This document shows positions 47,042 through 58,931 of a stretch of DNA of 64,000 nucleotides, in pieces. The notes beneath the pieces were generated by a model. It was not told the DNA's origin. It did no database searches and was given only the letters and a program-made list of their open reading frames with translations. The stretch spans positions 2,480,001-2,544,000 of the forward strand of contig NZ_CP091509.1 of the NCBI RefSeq assembly GCF_022870885.1, read 5' to 3'. How positions within the stretch are numbered: the first letter of the stretch is position 1; each line of letters opens with the position of its first letter. Position numbers and translations under genes: made by a program. This DNA comes from Neisseria dumasiana (GTDB lineage: Bacteria > Pseudomonadota > Gammaproteobacteria > Burkholderiales > Neisseriaceae).

Positions 47042-47096
47042 TGACACACATTGCCCCACATGCCCACACTATATGAAATTTTGCAGATACGGTCAA
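47042..47096 (-). promoter_or_regulatory. mraZ/dcw promoter with MraZ-box-like repeats
   Basis: On the minus strand TTGACC and TATAGT are exactly 17 bp apart. Immediately downstream, TGTGGGCA, TGTGGGGCA and TGTGTGTCA follow one another, resembling the TGGG direct repeats bound by MraZ. Confidence 0.65.
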
Positions 47097-47191
47097 ATCG
47101 ACTTTTCCGAAAAAATAACCTTTCAGACAAACACTTACCCCTAAAAAAAGCGACCCGCAGGCCGTTTGGAAGAGATGCATAAGTGCATAAA

Positions 47192-47207
47192 ACACTACAT
47201 ATAGTGT
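47192..47207. promoter_or_regulatory. Short dyad ACACTA-CATA-TAGTGT
   Basis: Perfect 6-bp arms in the divergent promoter region; operator-like but could be chance. Confidence 0.3.
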
Positions 47208-47319
47208 AGTTCGATTTCATAAACTACTACATTTAGTAAAAACACCACGCAAAACGCGCTATTTCTATACGCGCTATAATATGCCCGCTTACGTTTAAAA
47301 TTTACACTATCTAACATTC

Positions 47320-48468
47320 ATGAACCCGCAATTGCCCGCCCCCTCCGCAACAGCCGCAGCCTCCTCCCAAGCCCTGCAAAACCTGATTGCCGAAGAAATC
47401 CGCCAAAACGGTAACTTCATTCCGTTCTCCCGTTTTATGGAACGGGCTCTTTATGCCCCGCACTACGGCTATTACACCGGCGGCGCACACAAAATCGGCG
47501 CGGCAGGCGACTTCATTACCGCTCCGACCTTGTCTCCGCTATTCGGCCAAACCTTAGCCCAACAATTAACCGCCCTATTGCCGCAAACCGCAGGCAACAT
47601 CTACGAATTCGGCGCAGGCACGGGCGAGTTGGCCGCCACGCTGCTGCAACAGCTTTCAGACGGCCTTAACAACTACTACATTATTGAAATATCGAATGAA
47701 TTAGCCGAACGGCAAAAACAGCATATTCTAAAAAAAGCTCCCCATGCTGTCGAAAAAGTTATCCACCTTACCGAACTTCCCGATGCCTTCGACGGCATCA
47801 TCATTGGCAACGAAGTGCTGGATGCCATGCCTTGTGAAATCGTTAAACGCGAACACGGCAGCTTTTGGCAGATAGGCGTGTCTTTAGAAAACCAATCGTT
47901 TATCCAAACCGCCCGCCCTCTGGTGCAAGAAGAACTGCTCAAAGCCGCCGCGGAATACTTCCCCGCGTCCGAGCCGTACACCAGCGAATTGCACCCCGCC
48001 CAACACGCCTTTATCCGCACCCTTGCCGAAAAACTCGTGCGCGGCGCCATGATTTTTGTCGATTACGGTTTCGATGCCGCCCAGTATTACCACCCGCAAC
48101 GGCACATGGGCACGTTCATCGGCCACTACCGCCACCACACCGTACACGACCCGTTTTTCCACGTCGGCCTTACCGACCTGACCGCCCACGTCAATTTCAC
48201 CGATATTGCTTTGGCAGGCACCAATGCCGGATTGGACTTAATCGGCTACACCACCCAAGCCAATTTTCTGCTCAATCTCGGTATTACCGAAATGCTGGCG
48301 CAAACCGCCGCACCCGATTCCGCCGACTATATCCGCGAAACCACCGCCGTACACAAACTGGTCGGCCAGCATGAAATGGGCGAATTGTTTAAAGTAATCG
48401 CCTTCGGGCGCGGCATTGATGTTGATTGGCAAGGCTTTATGTTTGGCGACATCTGCCACAAATTGTGA
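47320..48468 (+). CDS. MidA-type (NDUFAF7/DUF185) SAM-dependent methyltransferase
   Basis: 382-aa member of the COG1565 family, whose mitochondrial member NDUFAF7 methylates an arginine in complex I. It shows GNFIPFSRFMERALYAPHYGYYTGG, the SAM motif IYEFGAGTGELAATLL (about 92-107), IIGNEVLDAMPCEIV and IFVDYGFDAAQYYHPQRHMGTFIGHYRHH. A DUS pair terminates it. The bacterial substrate is not established. A TATAAT lies about 40 bp upstream of the ATG. Confidence 0.87.
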   Translation: MNPQLPAPSATAAASSQALQNLIAEEIRQNGNFIPFSRFMERALYAPHYGYYTGGAHKIGAAGDFITAPTLSPLFGQTLAQQLTALLPQTAGNIYEFGAGTGELAATLLQQLSDGLNNYYIIEISNELAERQKQHILKKAPHAVEKVIHLTELPDAFDGIIIGNEVLDAMPCEIVKREHGSFWQIGVSLENQSFIQTARPLVQEELLKAAAEYFPASEPYTSELHPAQHAFIRTLAEKLVRGAMIFVDYGFDAAQYYHPQRHMGTFIGHYRHHTVHDPFFHVGLTDLTAHVNFTDIALAGTNAGLDLIGYTTQANFLLNLGITEMLAQTAAPDSADYIRETTAVHKLVGQHEMGELFKVIAFGRGIDVDWQGFMFGDICHKL

Positions 48469-48484
48469 ATACAAAGCGCATACG

Positions 48485-48537
48485 AGGCCGTCTGAAAAAA
48501 GCATGGCAAACAAGCGGCATGTGGTTTTCAGACGGCC
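48485..48537 (+). terminator. DUS-pair terminator of the MidA-type gene
   Basis: AGGCCGTCTGAAAA and TTTTCAGACGGCC pair, 17 bp after the stop codon. Confidence 0.65.
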
Positions 48538-48615
48538 CCATGTTGTTCACACACAATAAATTGATATTTTTTCCTATAAAAATCAAACAAAAACAAAAGA
48601 AATACCGCAAATCGG

Positions 48616-48643
48616 TTGCCTGACCGAAAAAAAACCGTATAAT
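48616..48643 (+). promoter_or_regulatory. tRNA operon promoter
   Basis: TTGCCT and TATAAT are separated by 16 bp, placing the start of transcription a few bases before tRNA-Met. Confidence 0.75.
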
Positions 48644-48659
48644 CACGCTTTCACGAAAC

Positions 48660-48736
48660 GGCGAATTAGCTCAGTCGGTTAGAGCAGAGGAATCATAATC
48701 CTTGTGTCCGGGGTTCGAGTCCCTGATTCGCCACCA
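48660..48736 (+). tRNA. tRNA-Met (CAT), elongator type
   Basis: 77-nt cloverleaf: acceptor GGCGAAT/ATTCGCC, D-arm GCTC-AGTCGGTTA-GAGC, anticodon loop ATCATAA with CAT, T-loop GTTCGAGTC and encoded CCA. A paired first acceptor base argues against the initiator tRNA; a lysidine-modified tRNA-Ile cannot be wholly excluded. Confidence 0.93.
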
Positions 48737-48742
48737 TATTTC

Positions 48743-48818
<76 letters not shown>

Positions 48819-48819
48819 A

Positions 48820-48859
48820 ATAAAAAAAGACTTGGTAAACATACCAAGTCTTTTTTTAT
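48820..48859 (+). terminator. Terminator of the tRNA operon
   Basis: AAAAAAAGACTTGGTA pairs with TACCAAGTCTTTTTTT around AACA; strong in both directions. Confidence 0.9.
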
Positions 48860-48967
48860 TTGGTTATATCGGCGGTTTTGACTCACAAGCAGGCTGACAC
48901 AAAGCTGTTCAATTGCGCTCAATTGCTTTGCACAAACCTGCCTACCATTGATTTGGCTCACTTAAAT

Positions 48968-49035
48968 ATAGTCAATCCAACTTAACTTTGACCACATCCT
49001 TGCTGCGCCTTACATGAAAAATAAGTTTATTTGCC
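48968..49035. repeat. ATAGTCAAT-family element overlapping the RDD gene stop
   Basis: ATAGTCAATCCAACTTAACT at the left and AAAATAAGTTTATTTGCCAT at the right. The TAA stop of the neighbouring RDD gene is inside the right end. Confidence 0.55.
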
Positions 49036-49653
49036 ATGGCGTTCCGGCACCCTCACCACAACGGTATTGGCAAAATAATCCTGCAATGTGCGCCGGTTTT
49101 TAGCCGGATTAAACAGCATCGACAAACAAACCAGCCACACAACCGTCGACAACGAATTGGCAATATAATCTGCTGTGAAGCCGTCTTTTCCTGCCATAAA
49201 CACCAGCAAATAGGCAACAACCATCACAGCCAATGTCAGCACGACGTTAAAGCCCACTTCTCGCACCATCACGGCATACCAAAAACCCGGGTTGGTTCCG
49301 TCATTTTTCAACAGCCGTATTTTCATGATTTTTTTACCGATGGATTGACCGTGGCGGCTCAACATCCAGCACTGTACGACCGTATAGCCCAATAAAATCA
49401 GCAAACCTGCCCCGATCCATATATTGCCCCAATCGGTGGTTCCCACAAGATAAGCAAAATTTTCTTCTGCCGTCATTTCGGCGTTTGCACTTACCGACAA
49501 CATAATAAAGGCTAAAAAAATAGGCACAAAGGCCAAAACCGTAAATAAAGTATTCAACAAATAGGCAACAATACGGCTCTTGGGTGTGGCGATTTCTACG
49601 TCAATCACTTCTTCGGAAGATAAAGGTAGGTTTTGTTGATGGTTTTCATACAT
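49027..49653 (-). CDS. RDD-family membrane protein
   Basis: 208-aa membrane protein with the RDD pattern: SRIVAYLLNTLFTVLAF at TM1, HGQSIGKKIMKIRLLKNDGTNPGFWYAVMVREVG after TM2, and a terminal NRRTLQDYFANTVVV. Four TMs. The start MYENHQQN is set by GGAG 11 nt upstream; a GTG four codons earlier overlaps that site. Function of the family is mostly unknown (ion or small-molecule transport suggested for some). The last codons and stop come from a repeat element. Confidence 0.83.
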   Translation of the reverse strand: MYENHQQNLPLSSEEVIDVEIATPKSRIVAYLLNTLFTVLAFVPIFLAFIMLSVSANAEMTAEENFAYLVGTTDWGNIWIGAGLLILLGYTVVQCWMLSRHGQSIGKKIMKIRLLKNDGTNPGFWYAVMVREVGFNVVLTLAVMVVAYLLVFMAGKDGFTADYIANSLSTVVWLVCLSMLFNPAKNRRTLQDYFANTVVVRVPERHGK

Positions 49654-49832
49654 ATCGAAAGACACTCCGTTAAACGGTAGAAAATAAAATAATGGTTAAC
49701 ACCGCTGTGTTTTTATTACATTACCACAAAAAAGCCTTTACTTTTACCGGCCTCGGCGTTAAAACGCTAGTTTGATAATTTTAACGATTTTGTAAACAAT
49801 TTTTCTTATTTTTTATTTTTAAGGAGCAAACA

Positions 49833-50951
49833 ATGAAAGTAGGATTCGTCGGCTGGCGCGGCATGGTCGGCTCGGTGCTGATGCAGCGCATGCAGGAAGA
49901 AAACGATTTCTCACACATCCCCGAAGCCGTATTTTTCACCACCTCCAACGTAGGCGGTGCCGCCCCCGATTTCGGCCAAGCAACCAAAACCCTGCTGGAT
50001 GCCAACGATATCAACGAACTGGCCAAAATGGATATCATCGTTACCTGCCAAGGCGGAGATTACACCAAAGCCGTGTTCAAACCCTTGCGTGAAAGCGGTT
50101 GGAACGGTTACTGGATTGATGCCGCTTCTTCTTTACGCATGGACGACAACGCCGTCATTATTCTCGATCCCGTTAACCGCAACGTTATTGACGAAGCCCT
50201 GAAAAACGGCGTGAAAAACTACATCGGCGGCAACTGCACCGTATCGCTGATGTTGATGGCTTTGGGCGGTTTGTTCCAAAACGACTTGGTCGAATGGGCT
50301 ACGAGCATGACTTACCAAGCCGCATCGGGTGCGGGTGCGAAAAACATGCGCGAGCTGATTGAAGGCATGGGTGCCATCCATCACGAAGTGAAAACCGAAT
50401 TGGCCGACCCTGCCGGAGCGATTCTCGATATCGACCGCAAAGTATCCGATTTTCTTCGCAGCGACAGCTACCCAAAAGCCAACTTCGGCGTACCGTTGGC
50501 GGGCAGCCTGATTCCGTGGATTGATGCCGATTTAGGCAACGGCCAATCGAAAGAAGAATGGAAAGGCGGCGTGGAAACCAATAAAATTCTCGCGCGCAGC
50601 AGCAACCCCATCGTTATCGACGGCCTGTGCGTGCGTGTGGGCGCGATGCGCTGCCACAGCCAAGCCATCACGCTTAAATTGAAAAAAGATTTGCCGGTAG
50701 AAGAAATCGAAAAACTGCTGGCCGAAGCGAATGATTGGGTAAAAGTGATCCCCAACCAAAAAGAGGCCAGCATGCACGAGCTGACTCCCGCCAAAGTAAC
50801 CGGCACATTAAGCGTGCCCGTGGGCCGCATCCGCAAACTGGGCATGGGTGGCGAATACATTAGCGCGTTTACCGTAGGCGACCAGCTTTTGTGGGGGGCG
50901 GCCGAGCCGCTACGCCGCATGCTGCGGATTGTTTTGGGTAATTTAGATTAA
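49833..50951 (+). CDS. asd: Aspartate-semialdehyde dehydrogenase
   Basis: 372-aa NADPH enzyme of the aspartate pathway (lysine, diaminopimelate, threonine, methionine). It shows the Gram-negative type N-terminus [18 protein letters not shown], catalytic Cys in [17 protein letters not shown], and the substrate-binding [23 protein letters not shown] stands 7 nt before the ATG. Its product feeds the diaminopimelate used by MurE elsewhere in the window. Followed by a strong terminator. Confidence 0.97.
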   Translation: MKVGFVGWRGMVGSVLMQRMQEENDFSHIPEAVFFTTSNVGGAAPDFGQATKTLLDANDINELAKMDIIVTCQGGDYTKAVFKPLRESGWNGYWIDAASSLRMDDNAVIILDPVNRNVIDEALKNGVKNYIGGNCTVSLMLMALGGLFQNDLVEWATSMTYQAASGAGAKNMRELIEGMGAIHHEVKTELADPAGAILDIDRKVSDFLRSDSYPKANFGVPLAGSLIPWIDADLGNGQSKEEWKGGVETNKILARSSNPIVIDGLCVRVGAMRCHSQAITLKLKKDLPVEEIEKLLAEANDWVKVIPNQKEASMHELTPAKVTGTLSVPVGRIRKLGMGGEYISAFTVGDQLLWGAAEPLRRMLRIVLGNLD

Positions 50952-50975
50952 TTGCCTGTCGAAACGAATAAAACG

Positions 50976-51006
50976 AAAGCAACGGTTTTTTTACCGTTGC
51001 TTTTTT
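50976..51006 (+). terminator. Terminator of asd
   Basis: AAAGCAACGG and CCGTTGCTTTTTT with an 8-nt T-rich loop. Confidence 0.88.
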
Positions 51007-51099
51007 ATTGAGTTAGAAAACTTCGGCTATGCCGCCCCTTATACAGTCAATCAACTCAATTACGGCATACTCCCGATTTTTCAGACGGCCTCACTAAAG

Positions 51100-52068
51100 T
51101 TAATGCCATATTTTCAATGCAGGTTGGGGTGTAACCGTATAACCGCTGCGGCGCAGCTGTTCGATCAGGCCTTCGCTGCTGACGAGATGCCCCATACCTA
51201 CCGCAATTAATGTTTTCTGCTTGGCGGTATTCTTTTTGATTTCCGGCATCCACGCACGGTTGCGGGCCGACAGCAGATCCTGTTCCATCCATTTGCGTGC
51301 GGCGGCAACATATTTCGGCTGCATACGAGGTTTCGACAATTGTTTATCCATATACGCCGAAGCATCTTTAAAGCGGTTTTCCACATACAGCCGGTGCAAA
51401 GTGCGCACATCGGCGTCATCCTGTGCCTGATGTTTGACCACGCTTCTCAACAATGCCAACGCCAAATCATCAGACAGCTTTTCCGAATGATCGAACACAT
51501 CTTGAATGGTTTCCAAATGGCCGCGCGGCTTACCTGATTTTTGCGCGGCCTGTGCCAACAAAATATCTGCCCCTTTTTCGGCGCTGTATCCTTTCGGATG
51601 CCGCTCGATCGCCGCCAGTACGGCTGCCCACGGTTTCAGGTTTTCCAATACGGGAGAAAAAGCCGATAAAGCGGGAGAACGGTCGAAATAGCGTTTCAAT
51701 CCGGCAAAATCCTTTTCGCCTAAAGCCTCCCGCAATGACTTCGGCGAAATCATTTTCTGCCCCATGTAAGCCGCTATTTCTTCTGCGGCCTGCTCATCAG
51801 GCAGCATATCCACTTCGGTAACCAACTTGTCGGTTTGGTTGAGCAAAGCTTTGGCCTGCGCGCTCAACTGTTTGTTTTCTTTACCAAGATGTATGGTGCC
51901 GAGTAGGTAAGAATCGGGTTGGCCTGCTTTACTGATTTTCCAAAGATTGCTGGTTAATTGGGGCGTATGCCAGTTGAACGCGGCAGATTCCGCATGGGCG
52001 AACGGCAGACTTACCAACAGGGCGCATGCGCCTGCAAATTTGATGAAATGTTTTTTGAAACCGACCAT
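51100..52068 (-). CDS. TraB/GumN-family exported protein
   Basis: 322-aa protein with signal peptide MVGFKKHFIKFAGACALLVSLPFAHA and one TraB/PrgY/GumN domain: LWKISKAGQPDSYLLGTIHLGKE (GTIH motif), TEVDMLPDEQ, and the C-terminal TLIAVGMGHLVSSEGLIEQLRRSGY. The Glu and His residues fit the Tiki/TraB metalloprotease fold, but the function in bacteria is uncertain. GGGAG 7 nt upstream fixes the start; the open frame continues upstream only because a MITE relic lacks stops. Confidence 0.87.
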   Translation of the reverse strand: MVGFKKHFIKFAGACALLVSLPFAHAESAAFNWHTPQLTSNLWKISKAGQPDSYLLGTIHLGKENKQLSAQAKALLNQTDKLVTEVDMLPDEQAAEEIAAYMGQKMISPKSLREALGEKDFAGLKRYFDRSPALSAFSPVLENLKPWAAVLAAIERHPKGYSAEKGADILLAQAAQKSGKPRGHLETIQDVFDHSEKLSDDLALALLRSVVKHQAQDDADVRTLHRLYVENRFKDASAYMDKQLSKPRMQPKYVAAARKWMEQDLLSARNRAWMPEIKKNTAKQKTLIAVGMGHLVSSEGLIEQLRRSGYTVTPQPALKIWH

Positions 52069-52105
52069 CTTTGTACTCCCATTGTGTTGTCTTGTTAAAC
52101 AGATT

Positions 52106-52237
52106 GAGACCTTTGCCTCCGAATACAGTTCAAAGTGCGGCAGCACAGCGATTGCAGACACATCATACACAAGGCTAAGCGGGCGGACGGCGCACAACGC
52201 GCAAATGCGTCGCAGACGGTGTTTTTGCAAAGATTTC
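52106..52237. mobile_element. MITE, decayed copy F
   Basis: GAGACCTTTGC and TTTTTGCAAAGATTTC ends with about 30 changes and small deletions in the shared core. Oldest-looking copy in the window. Confidence 0.65.
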
Positions 52238-52288
52238 AATAAGTTGATTGGCCATAGAATACGTTGTTCAGACGGCCTTAGGAAAGGC

Positions 52289-53236
52289 TTACCACAGCCC
52301 CAAGGCTGTCAGGCAGATTTCGCGCTGACCTTTCTGCGGGGCAATCACACGTTGCGGCAGCTCCAGCGAATATGTCTGCCCGCTGCGTTCGGCTTCTAAA
52401 ACGCGGAAGCACAGCAAGCCTGCCAAGCGGTCTTTAGATGTACCGGCGGGGTAATCCAAATAAGAAATCACGGTATTGCGGACGGCGGTTTGCGGCTCTT
52501 CAAAGCGTTTATCCAGCATTTCGCCCGTTTTCGCATAAGTTTTCCATGCCACATGCTGTAACGACGCGCCTTCTTGATGAGGCTGCAAATAAGACAAATC
52601 GTCGCCTCCCTGCACGGGCGGGCGTTTGCGGTCGGTTTCGCCGCCGTGCTCGCAGCCGTCGGGCAGCTCATGGGGAATCGGCGCGGGAAACACCACCGCA
52701 TCACTCGGCCAATGCCAAACGCACTGCACCATGCTCATGCCGAACGGTGCAACGGCGGCGGTACGCAACGGTGGTACGCGCAAATAGCCGCGCATCAACG
52801 CAGGAATTTGCCATTGGTGCACAGAGAGGCCGTCTGAAACAATATGCCAAGGCTGCCAGAGTTTGTCGTCTGTTTTGTCTGCACGGAGAAAATCGTCTTC
52901 GCTGCACAGCCACAGCCAGCGGCGGCGGGTGTTGTTTGTGGCGGTGAGCGACAAAACTGCCGTGCCACCGGCAAACACTTCATCCGGCATGGAAACGTCT
53001 ATCTGCATATCGAGCAGTTGGCGTAAATTAAGCAGCACGGCTACAGCTAAGAATCCTGCCAACCAAAATGCGGCGGCATAAGCCAGATTCGCCTGATAAT
53101 TCAGCCCTACCAGCCACAACAGCAAAATCGTTACCAGCAGGCCGGCACCCAAACGGGTGGGGCGGCAATGCAGCGCGGCCAAATCGGGAGAACGCTTACT
53201 AGCAACGGTTTTTCGAGAATTACGCAACGGCCACAT
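52289..53236 (-). CDS. DUF58 protein (moxR partner)
   Basis: 315-aa protein with two N-terminal TMs (GLLVTILLLWLVGLNYQA, FWLAGFLAVAVLLNL, about 30-70) and a cytosolic or periplasmic DUF58 domain. The family hallmark is DDLSYLQPHQEGASLQHVAWKTYAKTGEML at about 205-235. It overlaps the moxR gene by 17 bp, so translation is coupled. Typical MoxR-DUF58-TgpA operons also hold a transglutaminase gene; here a TgpA-like gene lies far upstream at 2351. Confidence 0.87.
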   Translation of the reverse strand: MWPLRNSRKTVASKRSPDLAALHCRPTRLGAGLLVTILLLWLVGLNYQANLAYAAAFWLAGFLAVAVLLNLRQLLDMQIDVSMPDEVFAGGTAVLSLTATNNTRRRWLWLCSEDDFLRADKTDDKLWQPWHIVSDGLSVHQWQIPALMRGYLRVPPLRTAAVAPFGMSMVQCVWHWPSDAVVFPAPIPHELPDGCEHGGETDRKRPPVQGGDDLSYLQPHQEGASLQHVAWKTYAKTGEMLDKRFEEPQTAVRNTVISYLDYPAGTSKDRLAGLLCFRVLEAERSGQTYSLELPQRVIAPQKGQREICLTALGLW

Positions 53237-54131
53237 GGTTCAGCAAATCTTCAAGAATCTGTGCACCGGTCAGCCCCTGTTGCACGGGTTGTAAACGGTG
53301 GTTCGCTACCGGCACCCACACGGCTTTGATGTCTTCCGGCAACACATGCCCGCGCCCTTGCATAAACGCCCACGCTTTGGCGGCATTGATTACGGCCAAG
53401 CCCGCACGCGGGCTTAAACCCAGCACAAAACGCCCGGGCTGGCGCGTGGCCTGCACCAAACGGTACACATAATCGGCGGCCGCTTGGGCGAATTTCACCT
53501 GCGCGGCCTGTTGCTGCCATTGTTGCAGCGTCTGCGCATTGCACACGGCCTGCAAAGCGGGAAGCGCTTGACGGCGGTCGCCCTGAAAATAAAGCTGTTT
53601 TTCGGCTTCGGCAACAGGATAGCCCATGCTCAGGCGCATCATGAAGCGGTCGAGTTGGGATTCGGGCAGCGGAAACGTACCCAGCTGCTCGGTCGGGTTT
53701 TGCGTTGCCACCACGATAAACGGCTCGGGCAGCGCATAGGTTTTACCGTCCACCGATACCTGATGCTCTTCCATCGCTTCCAGCAAGGCGGATTGCAGTT
53801 TGGGGGATGCGCGGTTGATTTCGTCGGCCAATAAAAAAGAATGAAACACGGGGCCGGGGTGAAACTCGAAACGGCCTTCGTTCGGGCGGAACACGTTCAC
53901 GCCCAATAAATCGGAAGGCAGCATATCGTTGGTGAACTGCACGCGGCGGTAGTCCAGCCCCAACACCGCGGCCAAGCCGTGCGCCAACGTGGTTTTGCCC
54001 ACGCCGGGCACATCTTCGAGCAGCACATGCCCGCCGGCCAGCACGGCGGCCATCAATTGTTTTAAAACGGTTTCTTTTCCCAAAATCAGTGAGTTAAGCT
54101 GGTGTAATGCGTGTTGGATAGAATGGTTCAT
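53220..54131 (-). CDS. MoxR-family AAA+ ATPase
   Basis: 303-aa chaperone-like ATPase. It shows Walker A EDVPGVGKTTLAHGL (about 39-53), the MoxR signature QFTNDMLPSDLLG, Walker B FLLADEINRASPKLQSALLEAMEE, sensor VVATQNPTEQLGTFPLPESQLDRF and arginine finger LSPRAGLAVINAAKAWA. MNHSIQHALHQ is the start. These ATPases assist assembly or activation of DUF58/VWA proteins; the client here is unknown. Confidence 0.93.
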   Translation of the reverse strand: MNHSIQHALHQLNSLILGKETVLKQLMAAVLAGGHVLLEDVPGVGKTTLAHGLAAVLGLDYRRVQFTNDMLPSDLLGVNVFRPNEGRFEFHPGPVFHSFLLADEINRASPKLQSALLEAMEEHQVSVDGKTYALPEPFIVVATQNPTEQLGTFPLPESQLDRFMMRLSMGYPVAEAEKQLYFQGDRRQALPALQAVCNAQTLQQWQQQAAQVKFAQAAADYVYRLVQATRQPGRFVLGLSPRAGLAVINAAKAWAFMQGRGHVLPEDIKAVWVPVANHRLQPVQQGLTGAQILEDLLNHVAVA

Positions 54132-57082
<2,951 letters not shown>

Positions 57083-57249
57083 CCTATTAAGTGAAATTTT
57101 TTCTGTGTTATACGGGCGGAGTTACCTGTCCGCCCGTAACGGCAAATCTTGCAAGAATTCCCGAACACAGCAGAAATATCAATAAGGGCGGATATATAAT
57201 CCGCCCTTATGATCTTGTTATTGAATTGATTGCTACATAGAAATAGCAC

Positions 57250-57320
57250 ATCCGTCATACTCGGGCTTGACCCGAGTATGACAGTTTGGTTATTAAACTT
57301 AATTTGATTGACTATATATA
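57250..57320. repeat. CATACTCGGGCTTGA palindrome element between leuS and carA
   Basis: GTCATACTCGGG-CTTGA-CCCGAGTATGAC is a perfect 12-bp stem at 57255-57283. To its right TTTGATTGACTATA matches the ATAGTCAATCAA ends seen near 23065. It may also terminate the convergent genes. Confidence 0.65.
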
Positions 57321-57380
57321 CAAAGAAACCGGCAGGTTGATACCAACCTGCCGGCCGTCTGAAACACATCATCAAAAGCA

Positions 57381-58517
57381 TTAAGCCGCTTTTGCCGCTT
57401 TGATGCTGTCGATAAACTTGTCAAACAGATAAGCCACATCATGCGGGCCGGGGCTGGCTTCGGGGTGGCCTTGGAAACTGAACGCCGCCCGATCGGTCAG
57501 CTCAATACCTTGCAACGATCCGTCAAACAGCGAACGGTGCGTTACTTTCACATGAGCGGGCAAAGTATCCGCATCCACTTCAAAACCGTGGTTTTGGCTG
57601 GTAATCATCACTTTGCCGCTGTCCAAATCCTGCACGGGGTGGTTGGCTCCGTGGTGGCCGAACGCCATTTTGCGGGTTTTGCCGCCCACCGCCAAACCTA
57701 ATAACTGATGCCCCAAACAAATACCGAACAGCGGTTTTTTGCTTTCCAACAGTTCTTTTACCGCCGCAATCGCATAATCGCACGGCTCGGGGTCGCCGGG
57801 GCCGTTGGAAAGAAACACGCCGTCGGGATTCATCGCCAACACGTCTTTGGCAGGCGTTTGAGCCGGCACAACGGTTAAACGGCAGCCGCGCTCGGCCAGC
57901 ATACGCAGAATATTGGTTTTTACGCCGAAATCGTAAGCAACCACATGAAACGGCTGTTCAGACGGCCTCTCAAAGCCTTTGCCCAGCTTCCATTCGCCTT
58001 CCGTCCATTCATAAGATTCGCTGCACGTTACTTCTTTCGCCAAATCCTTGCCGACCATGCTGCCGAACGCCGCAATCAATTCACGCGCTTTTTCCTCGGT
58101 AGCGTCCGCACCTGCCAGAATCGCACCGGCCTGCGCCCCTTTGTCGCGCAAGATGCGGGTGAGACGGCGGGTGTCGATGTCGGCAATCGCCACGGTTCGG
58201 TTGCGAACCAAATATTCCTGCAAACTTTCGCTGCTGCGGAAATTGCTGTGCAACAGCGGCAAGTCGCGAATAATCAAACCGGCGGCATGTACGGCAGCGC
58301 TTTCAGTATCTTCGCCGTTGGTGCCGGTGTTGCCGATGTGCGGATAGGTAAGGGTAACGATTTGTTTGCGGTAAGAAGGATCGGTAAGGATTTCCTGATA
58401 ACCAGTCATGGAAGTATTGAACACCACTTCGCCGGAAGTTGTGCCCTCAAAACCCACCGACGTGCCGTGAAACACGCTGCCGTCGGCGAGCACTAAGATT
58501 GCGGGTGTCGTCATCAT
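57381..58517 (-). CDS. carA: Carbamoyl-phosphate synthase small subunit
   Basis: 378-aa glutamine amidotransferase subunit giving ammonia to CarB for arginine and pyrimidine synthesis. N-terminal [15 protein letters not shown] and [21 protein letters not shown], then the class I GATase triad: [16 protein letters not shown] (Cys), and [18 protein letters not shown] (His, Glu). AGGAA precedes the two tandem ATGs. carB is not downstream, since leuS is convergent; separation of carA and carB is known in Neisseria. The leader carries an attenuator-like terminator. Confidence 0.96.
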   Translation of the reverse strand: MMTTPAILVLADGSVFHGTSVGFEGTTSGEVVFNTSMTGYQEILTDPSYRKQIVTLTYPHIGNTGTNGEDTESAAVHAAGLIIRDLPLLHSNFRSSESLQEYLVRNRTVAIADIDTRRLTRILRDKGAQAGAILAGADATEEKARELIAAFGSMVGKDLAKEVTCSESYEWTEGEWKLGKGFERPSEQPFHVVAYDFGVKTNILRMLAERGCRLTVVPAQTPAKDVLAMNPDGVFLSNGPGDPEPCDYAIAAVKELLESKKPLFGICLGHQLLGLAVGGKTRKMAFGHHGANHPVQDLDSGKVMITSQNHGFEVDADTLPAHVKVTHRSLFDGSLQGIELTDRAAFSFQGHPEASPGPHDVAYLFDKFIDSIKAAKAA

Positions 58518-58605
58518 GATTTCCTATCGTATCTGCGGGTTTACCAAAGGCCGTCTGAAAACCAACAACCGTTATTTCAGACGGCCTCTGCATCCAATAT
58601 CAGGT

Positions 58606-58647
58606 AAAAAAAAACACGCCGCACAGATGCTTCATCCGTGTTACGTG
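58606..58647 (-). terminator. Intrinsic terminator in the carA leader (attenuator candidate)
   Basis: Minus-strand CACG...CACGGATG-AAG-CATCTGTG...CGTG followed by nine T. It stands about 90 nt before carA with no other gene between, so it can only act on carA transcription. Confidence 0.72.
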
Positions 58648-58654
58648 CTTTTTA

Positions 58655-58673
58655 AGGCAACCCGAAGTTGCCT
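58655..58673 (-). promoter_or_regulatory. Leader hairpin upstream of the carA attenuator
   Basis: AGGCAAC-TTCGG-GTTGCCT on the minus strand, a 7-bp stem with a stable UUCG-type loop, directly before the terminator. Candidate pause hairpin. Confidence 0.55.
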
Positions 58674-58710
58674 CAGAAGCAGCATATTCTAAGCCAAATA
58701 CGCCGTCGAT

Positions 58711-58752
58711 TCAAGAAGCACACATACCCGCCTCCATAAACCCCTTTAACAT
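58711..58752 (-). CDS. Possible 13-codon leader peptide before carA
   Basis: ATG preceded at 8 nt by GAGGGG opens a short frame, MLKGFMEAGMCAS then stop, inside the carA leader. The 3' end contains TGCTTC, which is complementary to GAAGCA in the terminator loop. Whether it is translated is unknown. Confidence 0.3.
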   Translation of the reverse strand: MLKGFMEAGMCAS

Positions 58753-58931
58753 CTGTTTTTCCCCTCACTCCGATTGTTTCATTTTTTCCATAATAGCAAT
58801 CGAGTAAACTGTTGATTGCGTTAAACCGTCGAATTATTCCGCTCAAATATGATAAAATCACAAACATTTCCTAACAATAATCACATGATAGGCTGTTTCG
58901 GATACAGCTGCCACATGAAAGACAGCACATT

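Larger units (their letters stand above)
47000..47319. other. 320-bp divergent promoter region between mraZ and midA-type gene
   Basis: Contains the mraZ promoter and operator-like repeats, a small dyad (47192-47207), and a TATAAT for the plus-strand gene at 47275-47280. Confidence 0.6.
58518..58931. other. 414-bp divergent region between carA and pilC
   Basis: It carries a long carA leader (candidate extended -10 TGCTATTAT on the minus strand at 58790-58798, a short leader frame, an upstream hairpin, an intrinsic terminator, and a DUS pair at 58547-58587) and the AT-rich promoter region of pilC. Confidence 0.55.

Noticed and set aside
52069..52239. N-terminal extension of the TraB/GumN protein
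   Set aside because: It is translated MITE relic; the signal peptide and ribosome-binding site place the start at 52068.
58673..58867. 64-codon frame upstream of carA
   Set aside because: No ribosome-binding site or family pattern; the shorter frame at 58711-58752 has a better one.
58885..58896. 12-bp match (CATGATAGGCTG) between the pilC leader and the IS1016-like right end
   Set aside because: Too short to call an IS remnant; no TIR or further identity around it.
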